Below, piece by piece: positions 1 through 8,718 of a stretch of DNA of 51,162 bases. The translations under genes were made by a program, and so were the position numbers. The notes beneath the pieces are model-generated. The model was not told the DNA's origin, made no database searches, and saw nothing but the letters and a program-made list of their open reading frames with translations. Every line of letters starts with the position of its first letter. The first letter of the stretch is position 1. Source of the stretch: an uncultured Pelagibacteraceae bacterium (GTDB lineage: Bacteria; Pseudomonadota; Alphaproteobacteria; Pelagibacterales; Pelagibacteraceae). The stretch covers positions 1 through 51,162 of the forward strand of contig CACGBI010000007.1 of the NCBI GenBank assembly GCA_902571235.1. The letters are read 5' to 3'.

Positions 1-82
1 GAGACTCTAAACGACTCAAACTAATTTTTATTCATTCAATTTTAATCATTTCTTACTAAAAAATTAACAGCACAGGATATCA

Positions 83-1357
83 ATGAGCGCAGAAAATATT
101 TCGTATAATTTAAAAAGATTTGCAGGAATTAAAAGAGATTATACACCAGAAGAAGTTGAGAGACTAAGGGGTTCAATTAAAATTGAATATTCTATGTGTA
201 AACATCAATCTACAAAATTATGGAATTTGTTAAATTCAGAACCCTATATTAACACTCTTGGATCATTATCAGGTAATCATGCAGTACAACATGCTAAAGC
301 AGGTTTAAAAGCAATATACCTAAGTGGATGGCAAGTTGCAGCTGATGCAAATAGTGCGGGTGAAATGTATCCAGATCAATCTTTATATCCTTATGATAGT
401 GCGCCAAAATTAGTTGACTCAATGAATAATGCTTTAATTAGAGCTGATCAAATTCAACATATGGAACTTAAAGATGGTGAAATGAGTGAAGATAAGAAAG
501 TTGATTATATGCTTCCTATAATTGCAGATGGAGAGGCTGGATTTGGTGGACCATTAAATGTTTTTGAACTTGCAAAAAAGTTTATTAAAGCAGGAGCTGC
601 AGGTGTTCACTTTGAAGATCAGTTGGCAAGTGAGAAAAAGTGTGGCCATATGGGTGGTAAAGTCTTAGTGCCAACAGGAACTATGATTAAAAATTTAAAA
701 GCTGCTAGATTGGCAGCTGACATAGCAGATGTACCTTTAATTATATTAGCTAGAACTGATGCTAATGCTGCAAAACTTATTACGAATGATCATGATGATA
801 ATGATAAACCTTTTTTAACTGGTGAAAGGTCACCTGAAGGTTTTTATTATGTTAAAGCCGGAATTGATCAGGCTATATCTAGAGGATTAGCTTATGCTCC
901 TTATTCAGATTTAATTTGGTGTGAAACAGCAACACCAAATATAGAAGAGGCTAAAAAATTTGCTGATGCTATTCATGAAAAGTTTCCAGGAAAATTATTA
1001 GCTTACAATTGTTCACCTTCATTTAATTGGAAAAAACATCTATCAGATGAAGAAATAGCAAACTTCCAGCAAGAAATTAGTAAGATGGGTTATAAATTTC
1101 AATTTATTACTCTTGCCGGATTTCATACACAAAATATTGCAATTTTTGAACTTGCTGAAAAATACAAAAAAGAGGGTATGTCTGCTTATTCAAGAATTCA
1201 ACAACAAGAATTTGCTCGAGAAAAAGATGGATACACAAGTGTTAAACATCAAAGAGAAGTTGGTACATCTTATTTTGATGCTGTTTCCAATACTATTAGT
1301 TCAGGAAAAAGTTCTACAACAGCGATGGCTGGCTCAACAGAGTCTGAACAGTTTTAA
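83..1357 (+). CDS. aceA: Isocitrate lyase
   Basis: Cleaves isocitrate to glyoxylate and succinate in the cytoplasm (glyoxylate shunt). The 424-aa product carries the family signature KKCGHMGGK at about residues 185-193, with catalytic Cys187, and the metal-site stretch [10 protein letters not shown] at about 147-156. The length matches short bacterial isocitrate lyases. The ATG has an AGGAT element just upstream (cacaggatatcaATG). Only 82 bases precede it in the window, so any longer leader cannot be judged. A terminator-like hairpin follows. In SAR11 the shunt is known to be tied to glyoxylate and glycine supply; here that fits the sarcosine and dimethylglycine genes elsewhere in the window. 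Confidence 0.96.
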   Translation: MSAENISYNLKRFAGIKRDYTPEEVERLRGSIKIEYSMCKHQSTKLWNLLNSEPYINTLGSLSGNHAVQHAKAGLKAIYLSGWQVAADANSAGEMYPDQSLYPYDSAPKLVDSMNNALIRADQIQHMELKDGEMSEDKKVDYMLPIIADGEAGFGGPLNVFELAKKFIKAGAAGVHFEDQLASEKKCGHMGGKVLVPTGTMIKNLKAARLAADIADVPLIILARTDANAAKLITNDHDDNDKPFLTGERSPEGFYYVKAGIDQAISRGLAYAPYSDLIWCETATPNIEEAKKFADAIHEKFPGKLLAYNCSPSFNWKKHLSDEEIANFQQEISKMGYKFQFITLAGFHTQNIAIFELAEKYKKEGMSAYSRIQQQEFAREKDGYTSVKHQREVGTSYFDAVSNTISSGKSSTTAMAGSTESEQF

Positions 1358-1377
1358 ACTTCCTCTTAAAAGATAAA

Positions 1378-1405
1378 AGGTGACTCAGTTTTTTTTGGGT
1401 CACCT
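1378..1405 (+). terminator. Terminator-like hairpin after isocitrate lyase
   Basis: AGGTGACTCA pairs with TGGGTCACCT (10 bp, one G-U pair) around a T-rich loop, about 20 bases after the aceA stop. The T-tract after the stem is weak (aaacatctttt), so termination may be partial. Confidence 0.5.
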
Positions 1406-1456
1406 AAACATCTTTTAATTTCTTTATAAACAACAAACTGTGTGATACTAGCTCAT

Positions 1457-2596
1457 ATGACTAACAAAAACTTTGGTTTTGGAACTCAGATAAGAAAATC
1501 ACCATATTTTGACTCTACTGTTAAATGGGGTGCCACAGGATTTTCTGTTTATAATCACATGTATATTCCAAGAGATTTTGGAAATCCTGAACAAAATTTT
1601 TGGAATTTAATTGAAAAAGCAATTCTTTGTGATGTAGCAGTTGAAAGACAAGTAGAAATTACTGGGCCTGATGCCTATAAATTTGTTCAACTATTAACAC
1701 CTCGAGATCTATCCAGCCTTTCTATTGGTCAATGTAAATATGTTTTAATTGTTAATAATGATGGGGGAATTTTAAACGATCCTGTTCTTTTAAGATTAGC
1801 AGAAAATCATTTTTGGTTGTCTTTAGCTGATAGTGACATTTTATTTTGGGCTCAAGGTGTTGCTGTAAACTCTGGTCTTAATGTTAATATTTCTGAGCCA
1901 GATGTTTCTCCTTTACAATTACAAGGTCCAACCTCAGGAAAAATCATGATGAAGTTATTTGGAGAAAGTATTAAAGACCTAAAATATTATTGGTTAAGAG
2001 AATACGAACTTAATGGAATTCCTTTGATCGTCTCAAGAACTGGGTGGTCTAGTGAACTTGGCTATGAAATCTATTTAAAAGATGGCTCTAGAGGTAATGA
2101 ATTATATGAAAAAATAATGGAGGCAGGAAAAGAACATGGTCTTCAACCAGGTCACACTTCAACAATAAGAAGAATTGAAGGTGGTATGCTTTCATATCAT
2201 GCAGATGCAGATATTCATACAAACCCTTTTGAACTTGGTTTCGATAGATTAATTAATTTAGATATGAAAGCTAATTTCATTGGTAAAGAAGCTCTTAAAA
2301 AGATTCATCAAGAAGGAATAAAAAGAAAACAAGTTGGTTTAGTTTTAGAATGTGAGCCTCTAAAAGGACCAAACACAACTTTTTGGCCTATTAAAAAAGA
2401 TGGAAAAAAAATTGGTAAAGTAAGTTCAGCAGTTTATTCACCAAGATTAAAAAAAAATATTGCACTTGCAATGGTAGAGGTTAATCATTCAAACATTGGA
2501 AATAAATTAGAAGTAGTAGCTGATAAGGAAAAATTTAATTGCATAATAGTTGAAAAACCATTTTACGACCCAAAGAAAAAAATAGCTTCCGCTTAA
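1457..2596 (+). CDS. DmdA/GcvT-like THF-dependent methyltransferase
   Basis: About 379 aa from the ATG at 1457; an in-frame GTG at 1442 gives a less likely longer start. It belongs to the aminomethyltransferase (GcvT) fold. The N-terminal part (RKSPYFDS, VYNHMYIPRDFG, CDVAVERQVEITGPDA, LTPRDLSSLSIGQCKY, LNDPVLLRL, WLSLADSD) looks like DmdA, the DMSP demethylase that moves a methyl group to tetrahydrofolate. It is not obviously the classical SAR11 DmdA as I remember that sequence, so the substrate is open: DMSP or another methylated sulfonium or ammonium compound. It lies downstream of aceA, separated by a hairpin, and its stop overlaps the convergent ABC permease gene by TTAA. Confidence 0.8.
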   Translation: MTNKNFGFGTQIRKSPYFDSTVKWGATGFSVYNHMYIPRDFGNPEQNFWNLIEKAILCDVAVERQVEITGPDAYKFVQLLTPRDLSSLSIGQCKYVLIVNNDGGILNDPVLLRLAENHFWLSLADSDILFWAQGVAVNSGLNVNISEPDVSPLQLQGPTSGKIMMKLFGESIKDLKYYWLREYELNGIPLIVSRTGWSSELGYEIYLKDGSRGNELYEKIMEAGKEHGLQPGHTSTIRRIEGGMLSYHADADIHTNPFELGFDRLINLDMKANFIGKEALKKIHQEGIKRKQVGLVLECEPLKGPNTTFWPIKKDGKKIGKVSSAVYSPRLKKNIALAMVEVNHSNIGNKLEVVADKEKFNCIIVEKPFYDPKKKIASA

Positions 2597-3360
2597 TCTT
2601 TAATATTATAACCTTTTTTAAGTAGTATCGAAACTACAGATACACAAGCTATTAAAAAAATGACCATTGATGCAATACTAATCCAAATATTAAAATCAGA
2701 AACTCCATAAAAAGCAAATCTTAAACCATTAATCAAATAAACTACGGGATTAAAATATGTCACTGTTTGCCAAAATGGTGGCAACATATCAAGTGAATAT
2801 AAACTTCCACCTAGAAAAACCATTGGAGTAATAACTAATGTTGGAATAATTGACATTTGCTCAAAGTTAGAGCTCATTAAACCAATTAAAAAACCAAATA
2901 ATGCAAAGGTAAATGCCACAAGAATTAATAAAAAAATCATCAATAAAGGATACATTACTTTTACTTCGACAAAAAAAGTTGAAGTAATGAATATAACAAT
3001 CCCCACAATAAGAGTTTTCGTAGCCCCTGCACCAACAAAAGCAAACACAATTTCAAATGTCGATATGGGTGCTGCTAAAATTTCATAAATAGTTCCATTA
3101 AATTTTGGAAAAAATATTCCAAATGATGTGTTACTTATTGATTGAGTTAATAAAGTGAGCATTAATAAACCTGGCACAATATATGAGCCGTAACTTATTC
3201 CATCAATATTTTCAACGTATCCTCCAATGACTGATCCAAAAACTATAAAATATAATGAGGTAGAAAGGACAGGAGAAAACAAAGATTGTCCCAATGTTCT
3301 CCTAAATCTATCCATCTCATGAAGATAGATTGCTTTAAAAGCAAAGAAATTAAATCTCAT
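2593..3360 (-). CDS. ABC-2 type transporter permease
   Basis: A 255-aa integral membrane protein with about six hydrophobic segments and the ABC-2 permease layout: a short cytoplasmic start ([20 protein letters not shown]), then membrane helices, with the segment [32 protein letters not shown] near residues 185-215 typical of the family. It is the membrane half of an exporter with the ATPase gene just upstream, which it overlaps by 11 bases, so the two are probably translationally coupled. The cargo cannot be told from sequence; relatives export polysaccharides, drugs or lipids. Its 3' end overlaps the DmdA-like gene by four bases. Confidence 0.88.
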   Translation of the reverse strand: MRFNFFAFKAIYLHEMDRFRRTLGQSLFSPVLSTSLYFIVFGSVIGGYVENIDGISYGSYIVPGLLMLTLLTQSISNTSFGIFFPKFNGTIYEILAAPISTFEIVFAFVGAGATKTLIVGIVIFITSTFFVEVKVMYPLLMIFLLILVAFTFALFGFLIGLMSSNFEQMSIIPTLVITPMVFLGGSLYSLDMLPPFWQTVTYFNPVVYLINGLRFAFYGVSDFNIWISIASMVIFLIACVSVVSILLKKGYNIKD

Positions 3361-4285
3361 TGTTTTCCTTCACTAAATCGACAAATATTTTCTCAAGTGT
3401 ACTTTGCTCTGTTTTTAAGTCTCTTAATTTTAATCCTGCATCTTTTAAATCTTGAAGTAAATTAGTAATACCCGTTTGTTTTGCTTGAACATTATATTTG
3501 TAATCAAATGACATATTATCTTCTCTTAAATCTAAATTATACTTTGATAAACTTTTTGGAATTTCAGTCAATTTTTCTTGGAGATCAACAGTTAGTTTTT
3601 TATGTCCCATTTTTTTTAATAATTCTTTTGTTTGATCAACAATTATAATTTCACCCTGATTAATAACACCTACTCTATCAGCTATAGCTTCGGCCTCTTC
3701 TATATAATGTGTAGTCAAAATTATTGTAACACCTGTTTTTCTTAAACTTTCAACAACATTCCACATATCTTGTCTTAACTCTACATCAACACCAGCTGTC
3801 GGCTCATCTAAAAATAAGATTGTAGGTTCATGTGATAAAGCTTTTGCAATTAAAACTCTTCGTTTCATACCACCTGACAATTGTCTGAGACTTTGATCTC
3901 TCTTGTCCCATAAACTGAGATCTTTTAAGATTTTTTCTATATATTTTGGATTTGGTGCTTTGCCATATAAACCTCTTGTATATGAAACATTATTAAATAC
4001 AGTTTCAAAACTCTCTAAAGTTAACTCTTGAGGAACCAATCCTATTCGAGATCTAGTATCTCTATAATTATCAATAATGTCATAACCATCTACTGTAACT
4101 TTGCCAAATGAAGGCTTCACAATTCCACATATGATACTTATTAAAGAGGTTTTGCCTGCTCCATTAGGCCCTAGCATTGCAAAAATTTCACCTTTTTTAA
4201 TACTAAGATTTATTTTTTTTAGTGCCTCAAATCCATTATCATAAATTTTAGATAAATTAGTTATGCTTATTTGGTTATTTGACAT
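3350..4285 (-). CDS. ABC-2 transporter ATP-binding protein
   Basis: A cytoplasmic ATPase of an ABC-2 exporter. It shows Walker [10 protein letters not shown], signature LSGGMKRR, Walker [13 protein letters not shown] and an H-loop LTTHYIEEA, followed by a C-terminal extension of about 90 aa common in the CcmA/NodI-like group. I place the start at the ATG at 4285 ([15 protein letters not shown], 311 aa), because the family usually starts a few residues before this strand. ATG 4297 and TTG 4309 are in-frame alternatives and no clear ribosome site decides. It is coupled to the downstream permease by an 11-base overlap. Confidence 0.9.
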   Translation of the reverse strand: MSNNQISITNLSKIYDNGFEALKKINLSIKKGEIFAMLGPNGAGKTSLISIICGIVKPSFGKVTVDGYDIIDNYRDTRSRIGLVPQELTLESFETVFNNVSYTRGLYGKAPNPKYIEKILKDLSLWDKRDQSLRQLSGGMKRRVLIAKALSHEPTILFLDEPTAGVDVELRQDMWNVVESLRKTGVTIILTTHYIEEAEAIADRVGVINQGEIIIVDQTKELLKKMGHKKLTVDLQEKLTEIPKSLSKYNLDLREDNMSFDYKYNVQAKQTGITNLLQDLKDAGLKLRDLKTEQSTLEKIFVDLVKENNEI

Positions 4286-4355
4286 AGAGTTAGGCATATA
4301 TAGAGACAATTTATAGTATTACAATAAATTTAAATTCATCATAAATTCAGGGCGT

Positions 4356-4724
4356 ATGAAAAATTTTATAATATTTATTTGTTTTGTATTGGCTTTTAGC
4401 TCTAAAGCAATCAGCAAAGAAACAACCTACAAAAAAGAGGCATTTGATAAAGCTTTATCAGATGGAAAAGTTGTTGTGGTAAGTTCTTGGATTAAATATT
4501 GCACATCATGTGCTAGCCAAATGAAAGTTTTAGAGAAAGCAAAAAAAGATTTTGATAATATTGAATACTTTGCTTTCGATGTAAGCAATAAAGAAATAGC
4601 AGATTTTTTTAATGTACAATATCAGACTACACTTTTAATTTTTAAAGATAATAAAGAGGTTTACAGAAGTATTGGTGAGACAACTAAAGAACTTATTTAT
4701 GATGCTTTGAAATCCTCGATCTAA
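4356..4724 (+). CDS. Periplasmic thioredoxin-like protein
   Basis: A 122-aa protein with an N-terminal signal or anchor sequence (KNFIIFICFVLAFSSKAISK) and a thioredoxin fold. The redox motif CTSC sits near residue 50 in VVSSWIKYCTSCASQMKVL, and a cis-proline-region substitute is seen at YQTTLLIF. It resembles the C-terminal thioredoxin domain of DsbD-type proteins and stand-alone Trx-like periplasmic proteins. It likely handles disulfides outside the cytoplasm, but no partner is encoded nearby. Its stop codon overlaps that of the convergent symporter gene (CTAA, 4721-4724). Confidence 0.75.
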   Translation: MKNFIIFICFVLAFSSKAISKETTYKKEAFDKALSDGKVVVVSSWIKYCTSCASQMKVLEKAKKDFDNIEYFAFDVSNKEIADFFNVQYQTTLLIFKDNKEVYRSIGETTKELIYDALKSSI

Positions 4725-6163
4725 ATTTTTTTTTTTAATTTCAAAATTATTGCTGGTAAAAAAGTAGCAATAACAAATGACAAAAATAACAAAGATTGAG
4801 ATACAAAGGGTGAAAATAAATCTTTTGGTATTAATACCCCTACTAAGAAACTTTTAGAAAAATCTGGAAACGGAAACATTAAGAATCCACCAATCAAACC
4901 AATTACAATTGAAAGATAAGCAGTTTTTTCATTTACTTTATTATAAAAACTATAAAAAACAGTCAAAACAAACGCACAGCAAAATAAATCTGCCAATAAA
5001 AATAGATACAAAATATCAAATCCTTTTGAAGCAATACTGAACGCAATTAATGATAAAAAAACAATAAAATATTTAGAAATTTTTAAATAATCTGTCTTTT
5101 TATGTAAGTTAAAAGTTGCTTTACCATCCACTATAAACAAACTTGAGATTGCATTTACTAATGTATCAACTGTTGAAATCGTTAAAGCTAAACCAAGAAT
5201 AACAATTATAAAAGATATAAATTCTGTTTGATTATTTAATAACAATTTAAAAAAACCTAAATCAGCTCTTATTGAAGGATCTATAGAAAATGACACCATT
5301 CCAATAAAACCCATCAAAAAAACTATTGGAACAATTATAAAAAAAGAAAGTATCAAGGCTGATTTTAAAGTTTTGTAATCTTTAGCTGCATACACACGTT
5401 GCCAATTTCCTTGATGAAATAAATTTGTAGCAGCAACAGCAATAAAAAAAGTTAATCCCGCAGTATAACTTGGAATATAAAAAGAGCTTACAAGTTGTGG
5501 GTTTTTTTCTTTAATAAAACTGAATGAAAAATTATCTCCTGATGATGAGTTAATTATTGAAATTAAAATTATTAAAAGCAAACCAATCACAATCATCTGA
5601 ATATTATCAGTAAATATTGAAGCTCTTAGACCTCCATAAAGTGTATAAGATAATGTGGCCAAAAGCACTATTGATGCAGTAATCCAAAGATCGGTGCCTG
5701 ATAAATAATTAATTAAAACTGCAATTGCAGTTACTTCTGCACAAAGAAAAATGAACATGTAAAAAATTGTCATTACTAAAATAAGTTTAAATAAACTTTT
5801 TCCAAATTTTCGTCTCATGAATTCAATTAAAGAAGAGCCTTTTGGAAATTCTGATCTAATTTTCTTTCCAAAATATATTAAAAAAATCATTGGAAAAGCT
5901 GTTCCAAGCGCATAACCAATTACAGCTCCAATACCACCCCAAGTAGCAGCAGAAACAGGACCAAATAAAATCCACGCACCTAAAGCAGATGCAACAAGAC
6001 TTGTTGTTAGTGATAATAATTCAATATTTCTATTTGCTGTTAAATAATTGTTAATACCTTGAAATTTTTTTGAGTGATAAATTCCTAATATAGCAAATAC
6101 TAAACAAATAATTATTAATAGTAATAGTGAAGATGTTTGATTTATAAAATATGATTTATCCAT
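4721..6163 (-). CDS. thiV: Sodium:solute symporter, probable thiamin-precursor (HMP) transporter ThiV
   Basis: A 480-aa sodium:solute symporter (SSS) family protein with about 13 hydrophobic helices. The segment after helix 1 (YLTANRNIELLSLTTSLVASALGAWILFGP) and the helix 5-6 region are typical of the family. A TPP riboswitch precedes the start codon directly (6167-6229), tying the gene to thiamin status. In SAR11 an SSS gene under a TPP riboswitch has been named thiV and proposed as the importer of the pyrimidine precursor HMP, which these bacteria cannot make. The name is assigned from that combination; the substrate is inference. The start is fixed by the AAGGGA ribosome site at 6167-6172. 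Confidence 0.82.
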   Translation of the reverse strand: MDKSYFINQTSSLLLLIIICLVFAILGIYHSKKFQGINNYLTANRNIELLSLTTSLVASALGAWILFGPVSAATWGGIGAVIGYALGTAFPMIFLIYFGKKIRSEFPKGSSLIEFMRRKFGKSLFKLILVMTIFYMFIFLCAEVTAIAVLINYLSGTDLWITASIVLLATLSYTLYGGLRASIFTDNIQMIVIGLLLIILISIINSSSGDNFSFSFIKEKNPQLVSSFYIPSYTAGLTFFIAVAATNLFHQGNWQRVYAAKDYKTLKSALILSFFIIVPIVFLMGFIGMVSFSIDPSIRADLGFFKLLLNNQTEFISFIIVILGLALTISTVDTLVNAISSLFIVDGKATFNLHKKTDYLKISKYFIVFLSLIAFSIASKGFDILYLFLLADLFCCAFVLTVFYSFYNKVNEKTAYLSIVIGLIGGFLMFPFPDFSKSFLVGVLIPKDLFSPFVSQSLLFLSFVIATFLPAIILKLKKKI

Positions 6164-6166
6164 TTT

Positions 6167-6229
6167 TCCCTTTCTGAATTACCGGACAGGTTATGAGGGT
6201 ATAATCTCAGTCTGTTAAGACACCCCTTA
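6167..6229 (-). promoter_or_regulatory. TPP riboswitch (THI element)
   Basis: Read on the minus strand, the leader contains the conserved TPP aptamer blocks in order: GGGGTG, CTGAGA (6205-6210), ACCC, AACCTG, TCCGGTAAT and the closing AGGGAA. The hairpin between GGGGTG and CTGAGA is minimal (GTC-TTAACA-GAC). The closing AAGGGA doubles as the ribosome binding site, five to six bases before the ATG at 6163. TPP binding should therefore sequester the site and block translation of the symporter. Confidence 0.93.
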
Positions 6230-6234
6230 AAGTT

Positions 6235-6263
6235 AATATACTCTTATTTATAAATAATTAAAA
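6235..6263 (-). promoter_or_regulatory. Candidate promoter for the TPP-riboswitch leader
   Basis: On the minus strand a TATATT -10 hexamer (6235-6240) lies about seven bases before the first riboswitch base. A poor -35 (TTTTAA) sits 17 bases upstream. The position would start transcription exactly at the aptamer. The match is weak except for the -10. Confidence 0.4.
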
Positions 6264-6280
6264 GAAATTAAGTAAGTAAT

Positions 6281-6571
6281 TTATTGAGTTTTATTATCCA
6301 TTATTTCAACCATACATTTAGTTGCATACTCTCTCCATTCAGATGCATTTTTTCCTTTTAAACTATTTAAATGGTCTCTATTACTTTTTATATCTTCTTT
6401 ATGTTTTATTTTATTTGCTTCATCTAAATTTTTTTCCATATTATCTAAATTTGTCTCCATAGCATTAATCCAATTATTTCCAAGTTCTACACATTTTTTA
6501 TCATCTTTTTCATCACATATTTGCTTGAAAAAATTGAATATAATATCATCGGTCTTAATTGAATTGTTCAT
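6281..6571 (-). CDS. Hypothetical small acidic/basic helical protein
   Basis: A protein of about 96 aa from the ATG at 6571 (an in-frame TTG lies at 6580). I do not recognise a family. It is charged and probably mostly helical, with three cysteines (QICDEKDDKKCVEL and ATKCMVEI) and the segment METNLDNMEKNLDEANKIKH that could form a short amphipathic helix. It has no signal peptide. It follows the c-type cytochrome gene by a dozen bases on the same strand and is probably cotranscribed with it. Confidence 0.55.
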   Translation of the reverse strand: MNNSIKTDDIIFNFFKQICDEKDDKKCVELGNNWINAMETNLDNMEKNLDEANKIKHKEDIKSNRDHLNSLKGKNASEWREYATKCMVEIMDNKTQ

Positions 6572-6583
6572 TAGTTTCAAAAA

Positions 6584-7045
6584 TTAATGTTCTTTTCTAT
6601 ACTTGCTGTGGCATGCTTTGCAATTACTCCACATAAGTTTACCAAGTGTTCCTTTAATATCATCTGAGTCTTCAATAATTTTACTTAGTTCAGCCATGTC
6701 TGTAGAAGCTTTAGTCATCAATTTATTAAAATTTTCCTTTTCCTCCCAAATTATTGGCAGTGACTCTGTTTTAAAACCCTCTTTTGTATTTTCAGGAAAA
6801 TAATCAATTAAAATTATATAATTCTCACTCATTTCAAGCATTAAGTTTTTAGCTTTTTCAAAATCACCTTTAGAAGCTAAGTTTTGTACTTTTTTCGCAG
6901 TGCTATAATTCTTGCTAAATAATGCTTTTCGGCCTTTAATTATTTCCTCTACAGATAGCTCAGAATATGCAGGAAATGAGAAAGACAAAATAAATAATGT
7001 GATGAAAATATATTTCAAAGTATTTATGCTATATTTAAATATCAT
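6584..7045 (-). CDS. c-type cytochrome, class II (c'/c556-like)
   Basis: A 153-aa exported haem protein. It has an N-terminal signal peptide (YIFITLFILSFSFPAYS, cleavage near residue 28), a mostly helical body, and a single haem motif CKACH close to the C-terminus (WSNCKACHSKYRKEH). That C-terminal placement is the mark of class II cytochromes c (four-helix bundle). It would carry electrons in the periplasm. The gene diverges from cytochrome b561, a likely partner, and the two start codons abut as CATATG at 7043-7048, so neither has its own intergenic promoter. Confidence 0.85.
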   Translation of the reverse strand: MIFKYSINTLKYIFITLFILSFSFPAYSELSVEEIIKGRKALFSKNYSTAKKVQNLASKGDFEKAKNLMLEMSENYIILIDYFPENTKEGFKTESLPIIWEEKENFNKLMTKASTDMAELSKIIEDSDDIKGTLGKLMWSNCKACHSKYRKEH

Positions 7046-7573
7046 ATGAGATTAACTAATAATTTATCAGAGTATGGCTTAATTTCCAAAATTTTTCATT
7101 GGTTAAGTGCCGCAGTCTTATTGATGCAAATACCTTTGGGTTTTTATTTGGTTGATCTCGATTTTAGCGAAAAAAGACTTACAGTGGAAAGTATTCACGT
7201 CACTTTAGGTTTAAGTATTTTTTATTTAACTATAATAAGGTTAATTTATAAACTTTTTAACCCCACTCCAGCTTTACAAAATAACATTTTTGCTGGACAA
7301 CGAATTATAGCAAAATTAAATCATATATTTTTATATTTATCAATTTTACTGATCACTATTTCAGGCGCTTTAAAAAAATTATTCAATGGAGAAATGCTTG
7401 ATCTATTTATATTTGTCTTAGAAATAAAAGATAACTTTGATTTAGCTGAACTCTTTTATGAAATTCATATAATGGGAAATTATATACTTATTGCCTTGAT
7501 TTCATTACATGTTGTAGCTGTAATTATGCACAAAGTTTTGTTCAAAGAAAATTTACTTAAACGAATTTTGTAA
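7046..7573 (+). CDS. Cytochrome b561 family protein
   Basis: A 175-aa inner-membrane dihaem protein of the bacterial b561 type with four hydrophobic helices. Candidate haem-ligand histidines are FHWLSAAVLL in helix 1, SIHVTLGLS in helix 2, LNHIFLYL in helix 3 and SLHVVAVIMH in helix 4. It likely passes electrons between the quinone pool and a periplasmic cytochrome, and the adjacent divergent c-type cytochrome is the obvious candidate. The 3' end overlaps the convergent methyltransferase gene by 21 bases. Confidence 0.87.
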   Translation: MRLTNNLSEYGLISKIFHWLSAAVLLMQIPLGFYLVDLDFSEKRLTVESIHVTLGLSIFYLTIIRLIYKLFNPTPALQNNIFAGQRIIAKLNHIFLYLSILLITISGALKKLFNGEMLDLFIFVLEIKDNFDLAELFYEIHIMGNYILIALISLHVVAVIMHKVLFKENLLKRIL

Positions 7574-8278
7574 AATTATACAAATTAATTTATCTTTAAA
7601 TCTTATATCTTTCCCATATTTTAAATTTAATTCTCTTAATCCTGTTGATAATTCTTCTTTTGTAAAAGTTAATAAAGTAGATATGTACCTATTTTGTATC
7701 ATATTTAAGTATTTTTTTTTTGCTATTTTAACTTTGTAAATAAATTTTTTTTTGATTATCTGAGGATTTGATTTAACAATCACATCTAAAATTTTTTTAT
7801 CTCGTATAAGAGATTTAGAAAGTCTACTTTTCATTAACTTAAAAACAGGTATTTCATTTTTATCTGTATCTAAAGAAAATATGAAAATTTTTCCCCTCGG
7901 TGTTAATCTTTTTTTTATTATCTTTAATAATCTTTTAATTTCATCTAAATTTAATAAATGAATTGTTTGCTTAATAAGTATCAGATCAAATTTATGTTTG
8001 TTTTTGTTAAAAAATTTTAAAGCATTTGTTTTGTTAAAATTGATTCTTTTATCTTTGTCTTTATGATTTATTATATCTATTCCAAATGGTTTTGTTCTCA
8101 GCTTTAATTTTGATTTTAAATTACCTAATATTTTTCCTCGACCACATCCAATATCTAAAATTATAGAGTTGGAATCTAATTTAATATTTTTAAGTAAAAA
8201 TTTATTAAATTGATTTATGTAATCTTGAGATGAGAGCCAAGTTTTGTTATCCCAATTTTTAATGACAATTGATGCCAT
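7553..8278 (-). CDS. Class I SAM-dependent methyltransferase
   Basis: A 241-aa cytoplasmic protein with the SAM-binding motif I ILDIGCGRGKIL at about residues 39-50, an acidic motif II (GIDIIN) and motif IV-like LILIKQTIHLL. The rest is lysine-rich and gives no substrate clue. The first bases overlap the end of the DUF4396 gene by 20, so the two are probably cotranscribed from upstream of 8696. It looks like a general methyltransferase domain protein; the target is unknown. Confidence 0.78.
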   Translation of the reverse strand: MASIVIKNWDNKTWLSSQDYINQFNKFLLKNIKLDSNSIILDIGCGRGKILGNLKSKLKLRTKPFGIDIINHKDKDKRINFNKTNALKFFNKNKHKFDLILIKQTIHLLNLDEIKRLLKIIKKRLTPRGKIFIFSLDTDKNEIPVFKLMKSRLSKSLIRDKKILDVIVKSNPQIIKKKFIYKVKIAKKKYLNMIQNRYISTLLTFTKEELSTGLRELNLKYGKDIRFKDKLICIILQNSFK

Positions 8279-8696
8279 ATTTTTTTAATCTCCAATAATT
8301 ATATGGCCAAGGTGTTAAAAATCCAACTATAAGCATCAAAGGGATTACCCACCAAGTTAATATTGCACCACCTGTTAAAAGATAATCAGTTAAATTCATC
8401 ATAACTTCCATACTTATCATGGAAATAAGGCTCATCCCTAAAGCTGTTTTAAAAGCCTTTTTTAAACTTAGATTTTGTTTAATTAAAATAAATGTCTCAA
8501 GAATTATACTAGTTATTAAACCATTTATAATTGCCAAAATCATTATTGCTAAAACTGGAAATGGTATGTTTGTTAACTGAAAAAATAAAATAGTTCCAAA
8601 ATCCCCAATGGAACAACCTAGTAAACACCATGCTGTATTTTTTGCACTTTGTTTCCAAGTATGTTTACAAGACCAGTCAAATGTAGTGGTTTCCAT
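8259..8696 (-). CDS. DUF4396 membrane protein
   Basis: A membrane protein of 145 aa. I start it at the ATG at 8696 (METTTFDWSCKHTWKQSAKNTAWC); a longer frame reaches 8864 but would lie inside the divergent hydrolase gene. Three to four hydrophobic helices and the C-terminal motif GFLTPWPYNYWRLKKYGINCH match the DUF4396 family as I know it. Family function is unknown. The histidine- and cysteine-bearing ends suggest metal contact, but this is speculation. Only 22 bases separate it from the divergent ETHE1-like gene, so they may share control. Confidence 0.78.
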   Translation of the reverse strand: METTTFDWSCKHTWKQSAKNTAWCLLGCSIGDFGTILFFQLTNIPFPVLAIMILAIINGLITSIILETFILIKQNLSLKKAFKTALGMSLISMISMEVMMNLTDYLLTGGAILTWWVIPLMLIVGFLTPWPYNYWRLKKYGINCH

Positions 8697-8718
8697 AGTA
8701 ATATGATAATGTTTAGTT

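Noticed and set aside
1-82. Glycine riboswitch or other leader before aceA
   Set aside because: Only 82 bases are present and no aptamer motif is visible; nothing can be concluded.
1113-1376. 87-aa open frame overlapping the aceA 3' end
   Set aside because: Shifted frame of a clear isocitrate lyase gene; low-complexity lysine/leucine composition and no start signal.
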